Of a DNA stretch of 64,000 bases, positions 55,631 to 64,000 are shown one piece after another. The notes under the pieces were generated by a model. That model had not been told where the DNA came from. It saw only the letters and a list, made by a program, of their open reading frames with translations, and did no database searches. Numbering within the stretch: position 1 is the stretch's first letter; each line of letters opens with the position of its first letter. Made by a program: the position numbers and the translations under genes. The stretch spans positions 135,001 to 199,000 of the forward strand of contig NZ_BAABRP010000002.1 in assembly GCF_039545055.1 (NCBI RefSeq), read 5' to 3'. This DNA comes from Deinococcus carri. GTDB lineage: Bacteria > Deinococcota > Deinococci > Deinococcales > Deinococcaceae.

Positions 55631-55711
55631 ATGCTAAGGGCGGGCTTGGTGGTCTGGGCTGGCTTGACTGAGGACCATTCTCAGGCCCGCAGTCCAAGAC
55701 ACAACGCTAAG
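55631..55711. repeat. 81-bp inverted repeat, right copy, ending in a Tn3-type terminal repeat
   Basis: The right half (about 55672-55711) ends in ACAACGCTAAG, 25 bp before the Tn3 transposase stop. It resembles the ACG(T/C)TAAG inner end of Tn3-family 38-bp repeats and carries their CTCAG core. The copy at 54347 is its mirror. Confidence 0.7.
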
Positions 55712-55736
55712 GAAAAAAGAGCGTGCAGGACGCTCT

Positions 55737-58700
55737 TTACTGGCGTAGTGCCCGGTAGGCGCCCTCGCCGGGCACGGTCTCCGGCCGCCATACGTAGTCG
55801 CCCGTCAGCCCAATGTGCTCCCAGCTCAGGGGCGACACATGCGACAGCAGGGCTTCGGGAACCTGGAGGCCCTCAGCGCGCAGGGCCTCGACGGCGCGCC
55901 CCAGGTACACCGTGTTCCGCACGGCGATGGCAGTCGTGACCAAGTTCAGGCCGCTGGCGCGATTGCTCTGGGCCTCGAAGGACCGATCCCGAATCTCCCC
56001 ACTCCGGTGAAAGGCCACCGCCCGTTTCAGGGCGTGCAGGGCCTCCCCCTTGTTGAGTCCCACCAACACCCGCCGCCGGAGGTCAGGGTCGCGCAGCCAC
56101 TCCAGGGTGAACAGGGTGCGTTGGACCCTGCCGAGTTCACGGAGAGCCAGGGCGAGCCCGTTCTGGCGGGGGTACGAAGCCAGCTTGGACAGGATCAGCG
56201 AGGCGGTGACTGTCCCGGCCTGAACAGACACCGTGAGCCGCCGCAACTCATCCCAGTGCTTGCGGATCAGCCGCAGGTTGAGCCGCTGGGCCACCAGCGG
56301 CTCCAACAGACCGTAGGCTGAGGCGACCTCCGGCGTGTACAGCCGCGTCTCGCCCAGGCCCCGAATCCTGGGGGCGAAGCGGAACCCCAGCAGGTGGCAC
56401 AGCGCGAAGACCTGCTCGGTGTAGCCCGCCGTATCGGTGTAGTGCTCTTTGATCTTCAGGTCGGACAGGTGGTACAGCAGTCCGTCGAGCACATGCAGCG
56501 CGTCCCGGACATTTGCAGTGATGACCTTGGTGTGGAACGGGGCGTACTGGTCACTGACATGGGTGTAGAACAGCACGCCCGGTTCCCGGCCGTACTTCGC
56601 GTTCAGGTGTCCAAAAGTCTTGCCCCGCCCACCTGTGGGAAAGCGTTGCCCGTCGGAACTGCTGGTCGTGCCGTCGCCCTACAGGGCGGCCAGGGGCAGC
56701 TTGGACTGGAAGTTGACGAGTTCGGCGAGCCCGGCAGCGTAGGAGTCGGGGCGGATGAACCAGTCCGCGAGGTACATCAGGCGCCGGGCCGTCACGCCCG
56801 GATCGGGCGAGGCCTCGGCCATCTTGGTCAAGCCCAGGTTGAGTCCATCGGCCAGGATCGCGGTCAGCAGGTGGTCGTGCCGCTCCGCGCCCTTGCCACT
56901 GTGCAGGTTCAGGAAGGCACCCGTGAAGTGGGTCCAGGCATTGACCTCCAGGAGCAGGTCGGTGATCTTCACGCGCGGGACCCGCGCGCTCAACCGGCGT
57001 TCCAGGGGTTCCACCTCATCGGGGACAGCCTTCAGCGTCTTCCCGACCTTCAGCTTGCGGCCCCGCACCGTGACGGACGACAACGCCCCCTGGACTAGTG
57101 GGTCACTTGCCACAGCTGTGCGGTTTCATGCCCCTGAATGATGAGAGCAAAGAAACCTGTTGCGCTCGTGCTTTCCCTCAATATCGGCCATTTCGGGAAA
57201 CCCTTCAGGTGAGTTAACTGACCCACTAGCAGGCCCTCGACTTCAAGGAGCTGTCCTTGCAGCTTGGGCTCGATCTCCCTCCAGAATGCCTCGAAGGTCT
57301 CGGGCAGGGATGGCGATAGCTTGGGGAGTTGGCGCTGCCACACGCCCTGCGGCAAGAGGTAAGCGTCGAGGTCCTTATACTTGCGGCTCCCGGTGACCCA
57401 CACGTCTCCGGCTCGCAACGCGAGCCGCAACTCGTCCAGCACACACAACTCGTAGGCCCGGCGGTCGATCTCACCATCCCGGAACACCTGCCCCGCCCAC
57501 TTTTGTCGCACGAACCCGATGGGGACGTGTTCGGGCAGCGTCCGCTTGTTCGCGGCGTACATCTCGCGCAGGAGCCCCAGCGCCTCGACCAGAGGCGCGG
57601 CCGTCCCCTCGGCCTGGAAGGAGAGGGCCGCGAGCATTCGTGGCGCGTAGGACCGCACCTTGGCGTACCCCCTGAGGGCGTGGTGCAGGGGGTCGAGCTG
57701 TTCGGCGCGCACCACCTCCCGCTCCCGCACCGTCTCGACGAGCTGCTGCCAGTTCACGACCGCCTCGATGGCCTGGTAGGGGTCGGCACCCTGTTCCCGC
57801 GCGGCGATCACCGCCGCGCACACCGATTTGAACGTCCCGAACTGCTTGACGAGAGGTTGCCCTTGCTCTGCGAACGCCTCGGCGGCCTCCCGCTCGCCGT
57901 CTCGAAGTAGCCCCACCATCACCCGGTCGTGCATGTCGAGCACGGCGTCGGTCAGGGTCTCGGACAGGTCAAAAAGGTAGGCCATCAGGATCGCCCGCCG
58001 CCGCCCCGGCTCGAAATCGCCCAGGTGCGAGGCGCTCAGGCGCCTCGCTTCCCCGGCGAGGTGGTCCAGACGGCTCTGCGGCAGGAAGGCACGCAGGTTG
58101 CCCTGGACGGGAAAGGTCCGCACAAAGGCCAGCCGGTCGAGCAGGGCGAGGACATGCTTGGCCTTAGGGGCGCCGACCGGCCGACCCAGCCAGGCAAACC
58201 GAGAGATGGGCTCGTCGTCCTGCGGGGACAGCAGGGCGTCCACCTTCTCGGGCAACTCGCCCTTCAGCGGCAGATTGAGCAGCCCATAGGTGTGCTGGTC
58301 GGCCCGGACACGCGCCGCGTGGACGAGGCGTTCGAGGACGCTGAAGCGCGGCACCAGCACCTTCCGCCGTCGCAACTCGTCCATCAGAGCGCTCATCAGA
58401 GGAAAGGGCTGGTCGGTGACGACGGCCAGCGGCATCAGCCACTCCCGCAATTCGTCATTCAGACGGCGTGACAGCTCCACGTACCCGAGGCTCTGGCATA
58501 GCGACGCGAAGTGTTCGTGTCGGGTCGGGTCGCGGGTGGCGTACTGGCCGTAACACCCAGCGTCCACCCGCAGTTGTTCGGCGAGGTAAGCCAGGGCCTC
58601 TTCCGGCGGGGTCTCGTCAGAACGCAGGGGGCGGCCGAGATGGTGCAGCACCGTGAGCTGCACGGCGAAACCGAGCCTGTTGAAGTCTCGCCGCCGTTCC

Positions 58701-58828
58701 CGCACCAAGCGCAGGTCGTCCTCACCGAGCAGGTAGTACCGGGAGAGAAGGTGTTCGTCGAGTGGGGGAAAGCGTGTGAACTGCTCGCGCTGGGCCTGGG
58801 TCAGCAGGGATGCTGAGGAACGGACCAA
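55737..58828 (-). pseudogene. tnpA: Tn3-family transposase TnpA, doubly broken
   Basis: Frame 1 (58828-57230) holds the N-terminal DUF4158 region (LTQAQREQFTRFPPLDEHLLSRYYLL). A 131-bp insertion (miniature element plus TA duplication) then breaks it. Frame 2 (57113-56679) continues VQGALSSVTVRGRKLKVGKTLKAV to LPLAAL, then a TAG codon where Tn3 relatives have Trp before [11 protein letters not shown]. The catalytic part continues to 55737 ([40 protein letters not shown]). Restoring both would give about 985 aa, the full Tn3 length. No resolvase is visible. Confidence 0.9.
57098..57226. mobile_element. Miniature inverted-repeat element (IS630/Tc1-like MITE)
   Basis: A 129-bp element without a gene. 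Its ends are GTGGGTCA and TGACCCAC, extended by two further matching bases, with TA duplicated at 57096-57097 and 57227-57228. Removing it and one TA restores the reading frame EVEGLLVQGALS in the Tn3 transposase exactly. Its termini differ from the IS630 element in this window, so its helper lies elsewhere. Confidence 0.88.
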
Positions 58829-59094
58829 AATGTTTCACTCCTTTGTGGCGCCGTTCCGCACGGCCGCCTCCTCCGCGGTCAAGGGCCCCGGCGCTCCTCG
58901 TGCGGCCGTCCCCTGAACTGCCCAGACGCTCAGCAAGGTCGGTCAGCGATCACCCGTCTTCGGCACAGAGGGTGTACAGCCAGCCCACGCCCCGCGGCGT
59001 GACGGCCAGCCCCGGATTCACGGGCCGTGCGCCCCTTCGCCGTGCCACAGGTCACCTTCAACCCACCGGCCTCCGCGCCGGTCCGTTGCCGACT

Positions 59095-60630
59095 TCACTC
59101 CAGCCCTTCCTCGTAATGCACGCCGCCCAGGGCGTTGTTCAGGCCTTCCGCCAGGGTCGGGTGAATGTGGATCATGTCCTGCAAGTCGGTGTACCGCGCC
59201 CCGAGCTGCATCGCCGTCACGAACTCGTGCACCAGTTCCGCTCCCTCGGCCATCAGCACCGCTGCCCCCAGGATGCGGTCGGTGCTCGCGTCCGCCACCA
59301 CCTTGATCAGCCCCCGCGTCTCCCCATTCGCACGCGCCTTGGCGACCTTGCGCGCCTCGTACGTCCCGATCTTCAGCTTGAACCCCGCCGCCCGCGCCTC
59401 GCGTTCGGAGAGCCCCACCCGGCCCAGTTGCGGGTCCGTGAACACCCCCCACGGCACCACCCGGTCCTTGATACTGAGGTCCTGCCCCTTGACGACGTTC
59501 TGGTAGATGATCCGCGCGTCATCCCGCGCCGTGTGCGTGAACATCGGCCCGCCGCGCACGTCCCCCAGCGCCCAGATGCCGGGCGCAGTCGTCTCCAGGC
59601 AGTCGTTGATCCTGATGAAGCCGTGCCCGTCGAGACCCACGCCGGTGGCCTCCAGACCGAGCCCATCCGTGTTCGGCACGCGCCCCGCCGCGATCATCAG
59701 GTGGGTTCCGGGGTAGATACGGTCCTCGCCGTCCACGCTGGCCGTGACCCGCACCTGCCCCTCGCCGCCCTCCACGCGCCGCGCACGGGCCCTCGCGACG
59801 ACCTCGATGCCCTCAGCCTCCAGCGCCTCCCTCAGCGCCGTCGTGATGTCTTCGTCCTCACTCGGCAGCAGATATGGCGCGCTTTGCAGCACCGTCACGT
59901 CACTGCCGAAGCGGCGGTACATCTGTGCGAACTCCACCCCGATGTGCCCGCCGCCCACGATGACCAGGTGCGGGGGAACGACGCGGAGTTCCATCGCCGT
60001 GGTGGAGTCGAGGAAGGGCACGCCCTCCAGCCCCTCGATCCCGGGCACCCGGTTGCGCGTTCCGACCGCGATGAAGACCCGCTCCGCGCTGATCTCCTCC
60101 CCGTTTACGACGAGCCGGCGCTCCCCGACGAACCGCGCGTTCCCACGAATCAGGGTGAGGTTCTTGTTCTGCGCGACGTTCCGCTCGGACCCGGCGCGGA
60201 TGCTGCGAACCAGTTCGTCCTTGCGGTCCACCACCCGCCCGAGATGCACGCGCACCTCGCCGGTCTCCACGCCCCACTGTTCGCTCAGGTAAGCCTGGTG
60301 CGCGACCCGGGCGCTGGCGATCATCGTCTTGGTGGGAATGCAGCCCCGGTTCAGGCAGGTCCCGCCGAGTTCCGCCCGTTCGATCAAGGCCGTCTTGAAG
60401 CCCTTGTACACGAGGCGGTGCGCGAGGGGCACGCCAGCCATCCCACCACCCAGCACGATGGCGTCGTAGTGCGTGCCTATTCCCGTGCTCGGGGCCGTCC
60501 CTTGGGTCTCCTGCAAGGCGTCACTGGCAGGATCGCTGGGGCGGGCGATGGACTCGAACGTCGCCTGGTCACGGGTGTCCTCAATCTTGTTCACGTCCGG
60601 TTGAGTGCGGTCGTTCGTCTGGTCCGGCAT
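59095..60630 (-). CDS. MerA-like flavoprotein disulfide reductase
   Basis: A 511-aa FAD/NAD(P)H reductase. The first 50 residues are a polar extension, then YDAIVLGGGMAG (FAD), ELGGTCLNRGCIPTK (redox Cys pair), VIVGGGHIGVEFAQMYRRFG (NAD(P)H), and the C-terminal interface HIHPTLAEG. Unlike classical mercuric reductase it lacks the C-terminal Cys-Cys pair and an N-terminal metal-binding domain. It is therefore a MerA-like enzyme whose Hg(II) role rests on the operon: MerR, metallochaperone and MerE-like genes precede it. The start follows CAGGAGGTCAGC. Confidence 0.8.
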   Translation of the reverse strand: MPDQTNDRTQPDVNKIEDTRDQATFESIARPSDPASDALQETQGTAPSTGIGTHYDAIVLGGGMAGVPLAHRLVYKGFKTALIERAELGGTCLNRGCIPTKTMIASARVAHQAYLSEQWGVETGEVRVHLGRVVDRKDELVRSIRAGSERNVAQNKNLTLIRGNARFVGERRLVVNGEEISAERVFIAVGTRNRVPGIEGLEGVPFLDSTTAMELRVVPPHLVIVGGGHIGVEFAQMYRRFGSDVTVLQSAPYLLPSEDEDITTALREALEAEGIEVVARARARRVEGGEGQVRVTASVDGEDRIYPGTHLMIAAGRVPNTDGLGLEATGVGLDGHGFIRINDCLETTAPGIWALGDVRGGPMFTHTARDDARIIYQNVVKGQDLSIKDRVVPWGVFTDPQLGRVGLSEREARAAGFKLKIGTYEARKVAKARANGETRGLIKVVADASTDRILGAAVLMAEGAELVHEFVTAMQLGARYTDLQDMIHIHPTLAEGLNNALGGVHYEEGLE

Positions 60631-60743
60631 GCTGACCTCCTGGGGAGGGGGAAGAGAGCGGCTGTGGCCCGTGTCCGGCGAGCTTTGGTGCTCAGGGGGG
60701 AAGAACCCATGCCACAGGCGCGGTCACGATGGGGAGCGGGCGC

Positions 60744-61019
60744 CTAGCAGCAGTTCTCGTGCCTCCCAGCCCCGGGAGTAGCGGCGCTGGCCTGGCGCCT
60801 CAGGAGGCGCTGGCCGAGCCACAGGGCGAACACGAAGTACCCGGTGGCGAGGGCCAGAACGAGCGGCATGCTCCGGCCCAGGAACCCCGCAAGGACATTG
60901 CCGCCCAGGCCACCGGCCACCAGGGCAAGGAGGACAGGCAGATGACAGGGACACAGCAGCAAGGCGCTGCCGAGCAGCAGGTACGCGCGTAAGTTGCCCA
61001 CCGGCTTCCTCAGCAGCAT
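60744..61019 (-). CDS. MerE-like mercury transporter
   Basis: A 91-aa membrane protein with two hydrophobic segments. The first contains LLCPCHLPVLLALVAG, the Cys-Pro-Cys motif that MerE-type proteins use to carry Hg(II) or methylmercury. The C-terminus ends His-Glu-Asn-Cys-Cys, a second metal-binding pair not found in usual MerE. It overlaps the metallochaperone gene by 10 nt. Confidence 0.78.
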   Translation of the reverse strand: MLLRKPVGNLRAYLLLGSALLLCPCHLPVLLALVAGGLGGNVLAGFLGRSMPLVLALATGYFVFALWLGQRLLRRQASAATPGAGRHENCC

Positions 61020-61495
61020 CCGGCACGCCCTGTCTCAGCGGGAGTCTGGAGGGCGGCCAGGGTGCGGTTCACGTTCCCCAGGCAACAGCTTCCCTGGGGG
61101 TTGTTCACCTCGCACCCGCAGCGCCCGGCCTGGATGTGGGCCTGGATGACCTGGGGGATGGCCGCGGCCCCTCCCTCCCGGGTGGCTTGCTCCAGGTCAG
61201 CGCGAGTGTGGCCGAAGCAGTAACAGGCGGGTGCGCTGCCTCGCCCGTCCTTCTGGAAGACCGGCACCTTCACCTCCGCCTGCCGGTAGGTCCGGGAGGC
61301 GCTGAAGTACACTACGTCGCAGGCGGAATCAGGGCAGAAGCGGTGCGCCTCCCCCGGATCAAGGGTGGCGAGCGCGGCTGGGGTCAGCAGGGCCTTGAGG
61401 GTGACGAGTTGAACCGTCCTGCCCGTGCTGCCACAGGTGGGACAGGTAGTCACCGCAACCGGCGTGGTCGGAGCGCAGCAATCAGGGATGGTCAT
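61010..61495 (-). CDS. CopZ-like iron-sulfur metallochaperone
   Basis: A 161-aa protein rich in Cys. The N-terminal zinc part includes CCAPTT and CPTCGSTGRTV and CPDSACDVVYF; the C-terminal part is a BFD-like [2Fe-2S] domain: APACYCFGHTRADLEQA, then AGRCGCEVNNPQGSCCLGNV. It resembles the N-terminal part of Archaeoglobus CopZ. A last Cys pair closes the protein. It would pass metal ions to the following transporter or reductase. The start is ATG 61495, 6 nt after the -10. Confidence 0.75.
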   Translation of the reverse strand: MTIPDCCAPTTPVAVTTCPTCGSTGRTVQLVTLKALLTPAALATLDPGEAHRFCPDSACDVVYFSASRTYRQAEVKVPVFQKDGRGSAPACYCFGHTRADLEQATREGGAAAIPQVIQAHIQAGRCGCEVNNPQGSCCLGNVNRTLAALQTPAETGRAGCC

Positions 61496-61501
61496 GCCCG
61501 G

Positions 61502-61533
61502 AAGCTAGAGTCTCCCGCTGGGGGGAGAGTCAA
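61502..61533 (-). promoter_or_regulatory. MerR-type operator-promoter
   Basis: On the minus strand: TTGACT (61528-61533), a 20-nt spacer with the imperfect dyad CTCCCCCCAGCGGGAG, then TAGCTT (61502-61507). The over-long spacer is the hallmark of promoters untwisted by MerR proteins. The -35 overlaps the merR stop codon. The ATG at 61495 is 6 nt after the -10. Confidence 0.75.
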
Positions 61534-61949
61534 GCCCTGGGCGTGTCTTCCAGGTAGACACATCCTGCGGAATCGCAGGCCGGGTCGGGGTGTTCCTCTG
61601 CCCACGTTACCTTGGCCTGCAACTGCGCTTCGAGGGTCTGGAGGTGCGCGATCTGCGCCCGAACGGTCTTCAGGTGCGCGTCGAGGTCGGCCTTGACGTG
61701 CTCACAGGGTTTCCGGCCGTCCTGACGGGCCGCGAGAATGCGGCGGATCTCGTCGAGGGTGAACCCGGCGGCCTGCGCGGAGCGGATGAAGCGGACCTGC
61801 TCGGCAGCCTCAGGTGGGTAGTGCCGGTAGCCGCTGGGGCGGCGCTCCGCCGTTAGCAGGCCGAAGTCCGTCCAGTAGCGCAGCGCCTTGACGCCCTCGC
61901 CGGTGATGGTGGCGAGTTGACCGATGGGCATGTCAGGGAGGTCCGCCAT
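61530..61949 (-). CDS. merR: MerR-family metal regulator
   Basis: A 139-aa regulator. The helix-turn-helix and coiled coil are typical: MPIGQLATITGEGVKALRYWTDFGLLTAERRPSGYRHYPPE. The metal-binding part has Cys in GRKPCEHV and Cys-x4-Cys-like residues in PACDSAGCVYL, three cysteines as in mercury sensors. It is upstream of, and in line with, the mer-type operon and should act on the promoter at 61502. Confidence 0.83.
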   Translation of the reverse strand: MADLPDMPIGQLATITGEGVKALRYWTDFGLLTAERRPSGYRHYPPEAAEQVRFIRSAQAAGFTLDEIRRILAARQDGRKPCEHVKADLDAHLKTVRAQIAHLQTLEAQLQAKVTWAEEHPDPACDSAGCVYLEDTPRA

Positions 61950-62203
61950 GCCTTGATCCTGAATGATCCTTGGGCGGACATGGTGACCCGGTACGCCAAG
62001 TCGGCCAGGTTGCGGCGATACCGCTGAATGTATGGGGGCGTTCTCATCTTCGAGCGAGCACCCTTCGTCGCGTACGACGCCTTGCGCGTTCTCCCCGCAA
62101 GCACTTGAACCCCTTGGTCAGGCACCCGAACCACACCCGGGAAGTTCGCCAAATGCGCGTACTGCGAACTTTGTAGCGGAAAATCTCCCTATGAACCCTT
62201 CCA
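61950..62203. other. Region without a recognised gene
   Basis: 254 bases between merR and the second IS1-like element. Short open frames on the minus strand (for example around 62044-62150, Arg-rich) have no recognised family and may be remnants. It should hold the merR promoter: CAGGAT lies 6 nt before the merR start. Confidence 0.4.
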
Positions 62204-63342
62204 GGTAGGACCACAGGACGACGTGGAGTGCATCCTAGGCGGCGTTGTGGGGCGGGGGGACTCGAAACCCGAGCAGTTCCTCGACGGTCCAAGGATGATC
62301 GGTCAGGCCCGCCGCCATCCCTGGTGTGCGCTCGACCCAGCGTCCGTCCACCTGTACCCGCAGGGAGCGGTGGGGACGGATGAAGTTGTAGGCCGCGACG
62401 GTCAGGAAAAAATGCCGTTCCAACCGCTGCTCCAGGCTCCCGGCATGCCGGGAGCGACGTGTCAGAGCAGGGAGCCAGGTTCTCAAGGTCGCGTTCAAGC
62501 GCTCAACGAAGGCCGTGTTGACGGTGCCTCGCTTGCCCTGGGTCACCTCAATCAGGTGCAGGGCCTCGAACAGGTCACCAAACGCCAGACGGCGCTCAAT
62601 CCGCTCCCCGTAGGTGCGTTTGACGACTTGGACGATGTGCAGCTCCGCCCACTCCACCAGCCGCGGGCGTCCACGACGCCCGGTGTGGACAGCAGCACGG
62701 AAGAAGCGCAGAATCTGCCCTTTCCAGGTGGCGAACCCATCGGTGGCCCACAGGATGGGTGACTGAAGACGTGCGGCACGGTGGACGTGCTGTACCACCT
62801 CGGCAATCATCTCGTCGGTCCGTCCCGAAGCGACTTTCCCCCAGATCAGTAGTCTGGAGGCCACACTCATCGCCGTCGCCAGCCACAACACGCCGCGTTG
62901 CGACCGGCACCAGATTTCATCGGCTTGAACTTGTCCCAGGTCGAGCTGTCCCTGACAGACCTGGTGTTCCTGAACACGCTGCGCGTGTTCACCCGCCTTG
63001 TCGATCCAGTCTGCGACGGTACGCTCATCGATCTTGAAGGCCATCACGATAGCCGGGACGGGGCACCCGAAGATCAGCAGCGTCAGAACCAGAATCACCA
63101 CGTCAAGGTCGGTCTTCAACCCGTAAAGCGGCGTGCTGTGCGACGCTGTGAACGTTTTCCGGCACCCATGACAGCGGTAACGCTGCTGCGGCTTCGCGTG
63201 GACCCCCACTTTGGTGGGGGTCGGGCAATAGGGGCAGGGCGGCGTAGACTCAGAGGGCCGGACAGGGCTGGTTGGCTGCACACCTTCCAGATACCTGTCC
63301 GGCTCCCTTTTGCGCTACTCCACGCTGTCTTGTGGTCCTACC
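62204..63342 (-). mobile_element. IS1-like insertion sequence, copy 2
   Basis: Also 1139 bp, with ends GGTAGGACCACA at 62204 and inverted at 63342. Unlike copy 1 it lacks a target duplication: the left flank is CCCTTCCA and the right ACCCATGT. This suggests a deletion or recombination next to it. Confidence 0.88.
62235..63281 (-). CDS. Zinc-ribbon DDE transposase, IS1-like, second copy
   Basis: A 348-aa protein very similar to the one at 29476, with the same zinc ribbon (RYRCHGCRKTF) and DDE residues (QADEIWCRSQRG, ATDGFATWK, NTAFVERLNATLR). The internal palindrome is kept at 62436-62455 (20 bp). Base differences are scattered over the copies, so they are not a recent duplication. Confidence 0.86.
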   Translation of the reverse strand: MQPTSPVRPSESTPPCPYCPTPTKVGVHAKPQQRYRCHGCRKTFTASHSTPLYGLKTDLDVVILVLTLLIFGCPVPAIVMAFKIDERTVADWIDKAGEHAQRVQEHQVCQGQLDLGQVQADEIWCRSQRGVLWLATAMSVASRLLIWGKVASGRTDEMIAEVVQHVHRAARLQSPILWATDGFATWKGQILRFFRAAVHTGRRGRPRLVEWAELHIVQVVKRTYGERIERRLAFGDLFEALHLIEVTQGKRGTVNTAFVERLNATLRTWLPALTRRSRHAGSLEQRLERHFFLTVAAYNFIRPHRSLRVQVDGRWVERTPGMAAGLTDHPWTVEELLGFRVPPPHNAA

Positions 63343-63358
63343 ACCCATGTCGCTGAAT

Positions 63359-63410
63359 GATGTTTTTTCTTTAGTAAAAGATTTTTTAAAAGATTGATGT
63401 CATCATCATA
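63359..63410. repeat. AT-rich stretch beside the iterons
   Basis: A markedly AT-rich run (TTTTTTCTTTAGTAAAAG, then ATTTTTTAAAAG) that would melt easily, as expected for the unwinding region of a replication origin. Confidence 0.65.
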
Positions 63411-63455
63411 GCTCTGCCAGAAAACCCCGCTAACACGGTGTTTCTCCAATTATTT

Positions 63456-63777
63456 CCCGAAGTTATCCGATACTTTTCCCGAAGTTATCCGATACTTTTT
63501 CCCGAAGTTATCCGATAGTCTGTGCCCAGAATCCCCGAAGTTATCCGATACTTTTTCCCACGGTTATCCGGTATCCATCTGGCAGCAACTCCCGCAGTTA
63601 TCCGATAGTCTGCGCCCAGAATCCCCAAAGTTATTCGATAGAAGAGGCGCAAGCCTCCCGAAGTTATCCGACACCCTCCGGCCAGGGTCCGGAATCTCGT
63701 GTCAGACAGCGAACTTACTGGAAATCCCCGAAGTTGTCCGATAGCACCGTGCCCAGAACCCCCGAAGTTATTCGAGT
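63456..63777. repeat. Ten iterons of a plasmid replication origin
   Basis: CCCGAAGTTATCCGATA or a close variant starts at 63456, 63478, 63501, 63534, 63557 (weak), 63591, 63624, 63657, 63727 and 63761. Several spacings are 22-23 and 33-34 bp, so the repeats lie on nearly constant DNA faces. TTATCCGA resembles a DnaA box (TTATCCACA). Between some copies a second word, GTCTG(T/C)GCCCAGAAT, also repeats. I read this as oriV with Rep-binding sites. Confidence 0.82.
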
Positions 63778-63847
63778 AGGGGGAAAGGGGGAGGGCGGCA
63801 GCAGGAGAGGGGAGGACCAGCGGCCTCTCCCCCGAGGACGGCCGATC

Positions 63848-64000
63848 CTACAGCAGCGCCCGGAGAGCCTCCAGCCCCTCTGCCGACATCAGCGCCCGGT
63901 TCACAGCCGCATCCATTTCCGCCGCAGTCACCTGGCCATCCAGCACTCGCGCCCGCATCTGATCCAGTTCTCGCAACGTCAGGCCCCGGCGCTCGAGCTG
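63848..64000 (-). CDS. C-terminal end of an unidentified protein beside the origin
   Basis: An open frame enters from the right edge and ends at a TAG (63848-63850). The last 50 residues are helical and acidic: RGLTLRELDQMRARVLDG, VTAAEMDAAVNRALM, EGLEALRALL. No family can be named from so little. Its place next to the iterons suggests a replication or partition gene. Confidence 0.55.
   Translation of the reverse strand, partial: QLERRGLTLRELDQMRARVLDGQVTAAEMDAAVNRALMSAEGLEALRALL

Noticed and set aside
57098..57226. The insert in tnpA as a remnant of the IS630 element in this window
   Set aside because: Its ends (GTGGGTCA) differ from that element's (CGGGACTAAAATGAGT).
58810..60747. A 645-codon open frame on the plus strand opposite the MerA-like gene
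   Set aside because: It mirrors the codon pattern of the reductase and has no recognisable domain.
63456..63777. CRISPR array
   Set aside because: The repeats are 17 bp, partly degenerate and unevenly spaced (some only 5 bp apart), with no spacer-like units or cas genes. Iterons explain them better.

Overview
The window looks like part of a Deinococcus plasmid or megaplasmid. It is GC-rich. Many genes have a TANNNT-like -10 hexamer only 6-8 nt before the start codon, the leaderless layout described for Deinococcus. The insertion sequences are of types common in that genus, and the right end carries an iteron-type replication origin. The species assignment is inference.

Layout: 0-2.7 kb holds an ISL3-type transposase cut by the window edge and an intact tyrosine recombinase. 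2.7-23.1 kb is an envelope/secretion region: a PepSY protein, a frameshifted helix-hairpin-helix protein, a four-repeat membrane protein, a MacB/FtsX-type ABC exporter operon with secreted partners, a frameshifted subtilisin, a fluoride-riboswitch/crcB/DUF190 unit, a MATE pump, PAP2 phosphatases, a FetAB-type iron exporter, DedA, a phosphoesterase, a PIG-L deacetylase and an OmpR-type two-component system. Seven transcription units here share one promoter architecture, TATACC-N5-TTTACC-N9-NANNNT, and one of them is the promoter of the two-component operon itself. I read this as an undescribed regulon of that response regulator.

23.1-30.8 kb is a transposon cluster: IS1182, a truncated integrase, an ECF sigma/anti-sigma pair, an IS630 element with a -1 slippery site, and an ISL3 element split by an IS1-like element. 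30.8-40.2 kb carries two related secreted proteins (one with a cupredoxin domain), beta-propeller proteins, a SorAB-type sulfite dehydrogenase with a LuxR regulator, and a YeiH/LysR pair. 40.3-49.2 kb holds NhaA, an acetyltransferase, and a persulfide/sulfite module: a CstR-like repressor with its palindromic operator, a CstB-like persulfide dioxygenase, a rhodanese, TauE, split YeeE/YedE and SulP.

50.0-54.2 kb is an arsenic unit: ArsR, arsenate reductase, an aquaglyceroporin, a MarR-type regulator, an ArsN2-DUF6428 fusion and an MFS pump. 54.3-58.8 kb holds an IS110 element between two 81-bp inverted repeats and a Tn3-family transposase killed by a miniature element and a nonsense codon. 59.1-61.9 kb is a mercury-type operon (MerR, CopZ-like metallochaperone, MerE-like transporter, MerA-like reductase). 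62.2-64.0 kb holds a second IS1-like copy, an AT-rich stretch, ten iterons and the end of a further gene.

Overall this is a stress and metal/sulfur detoxification region on a replicon heavily shaped by transposons. All family names were assigned by reading motifs, without database searches.
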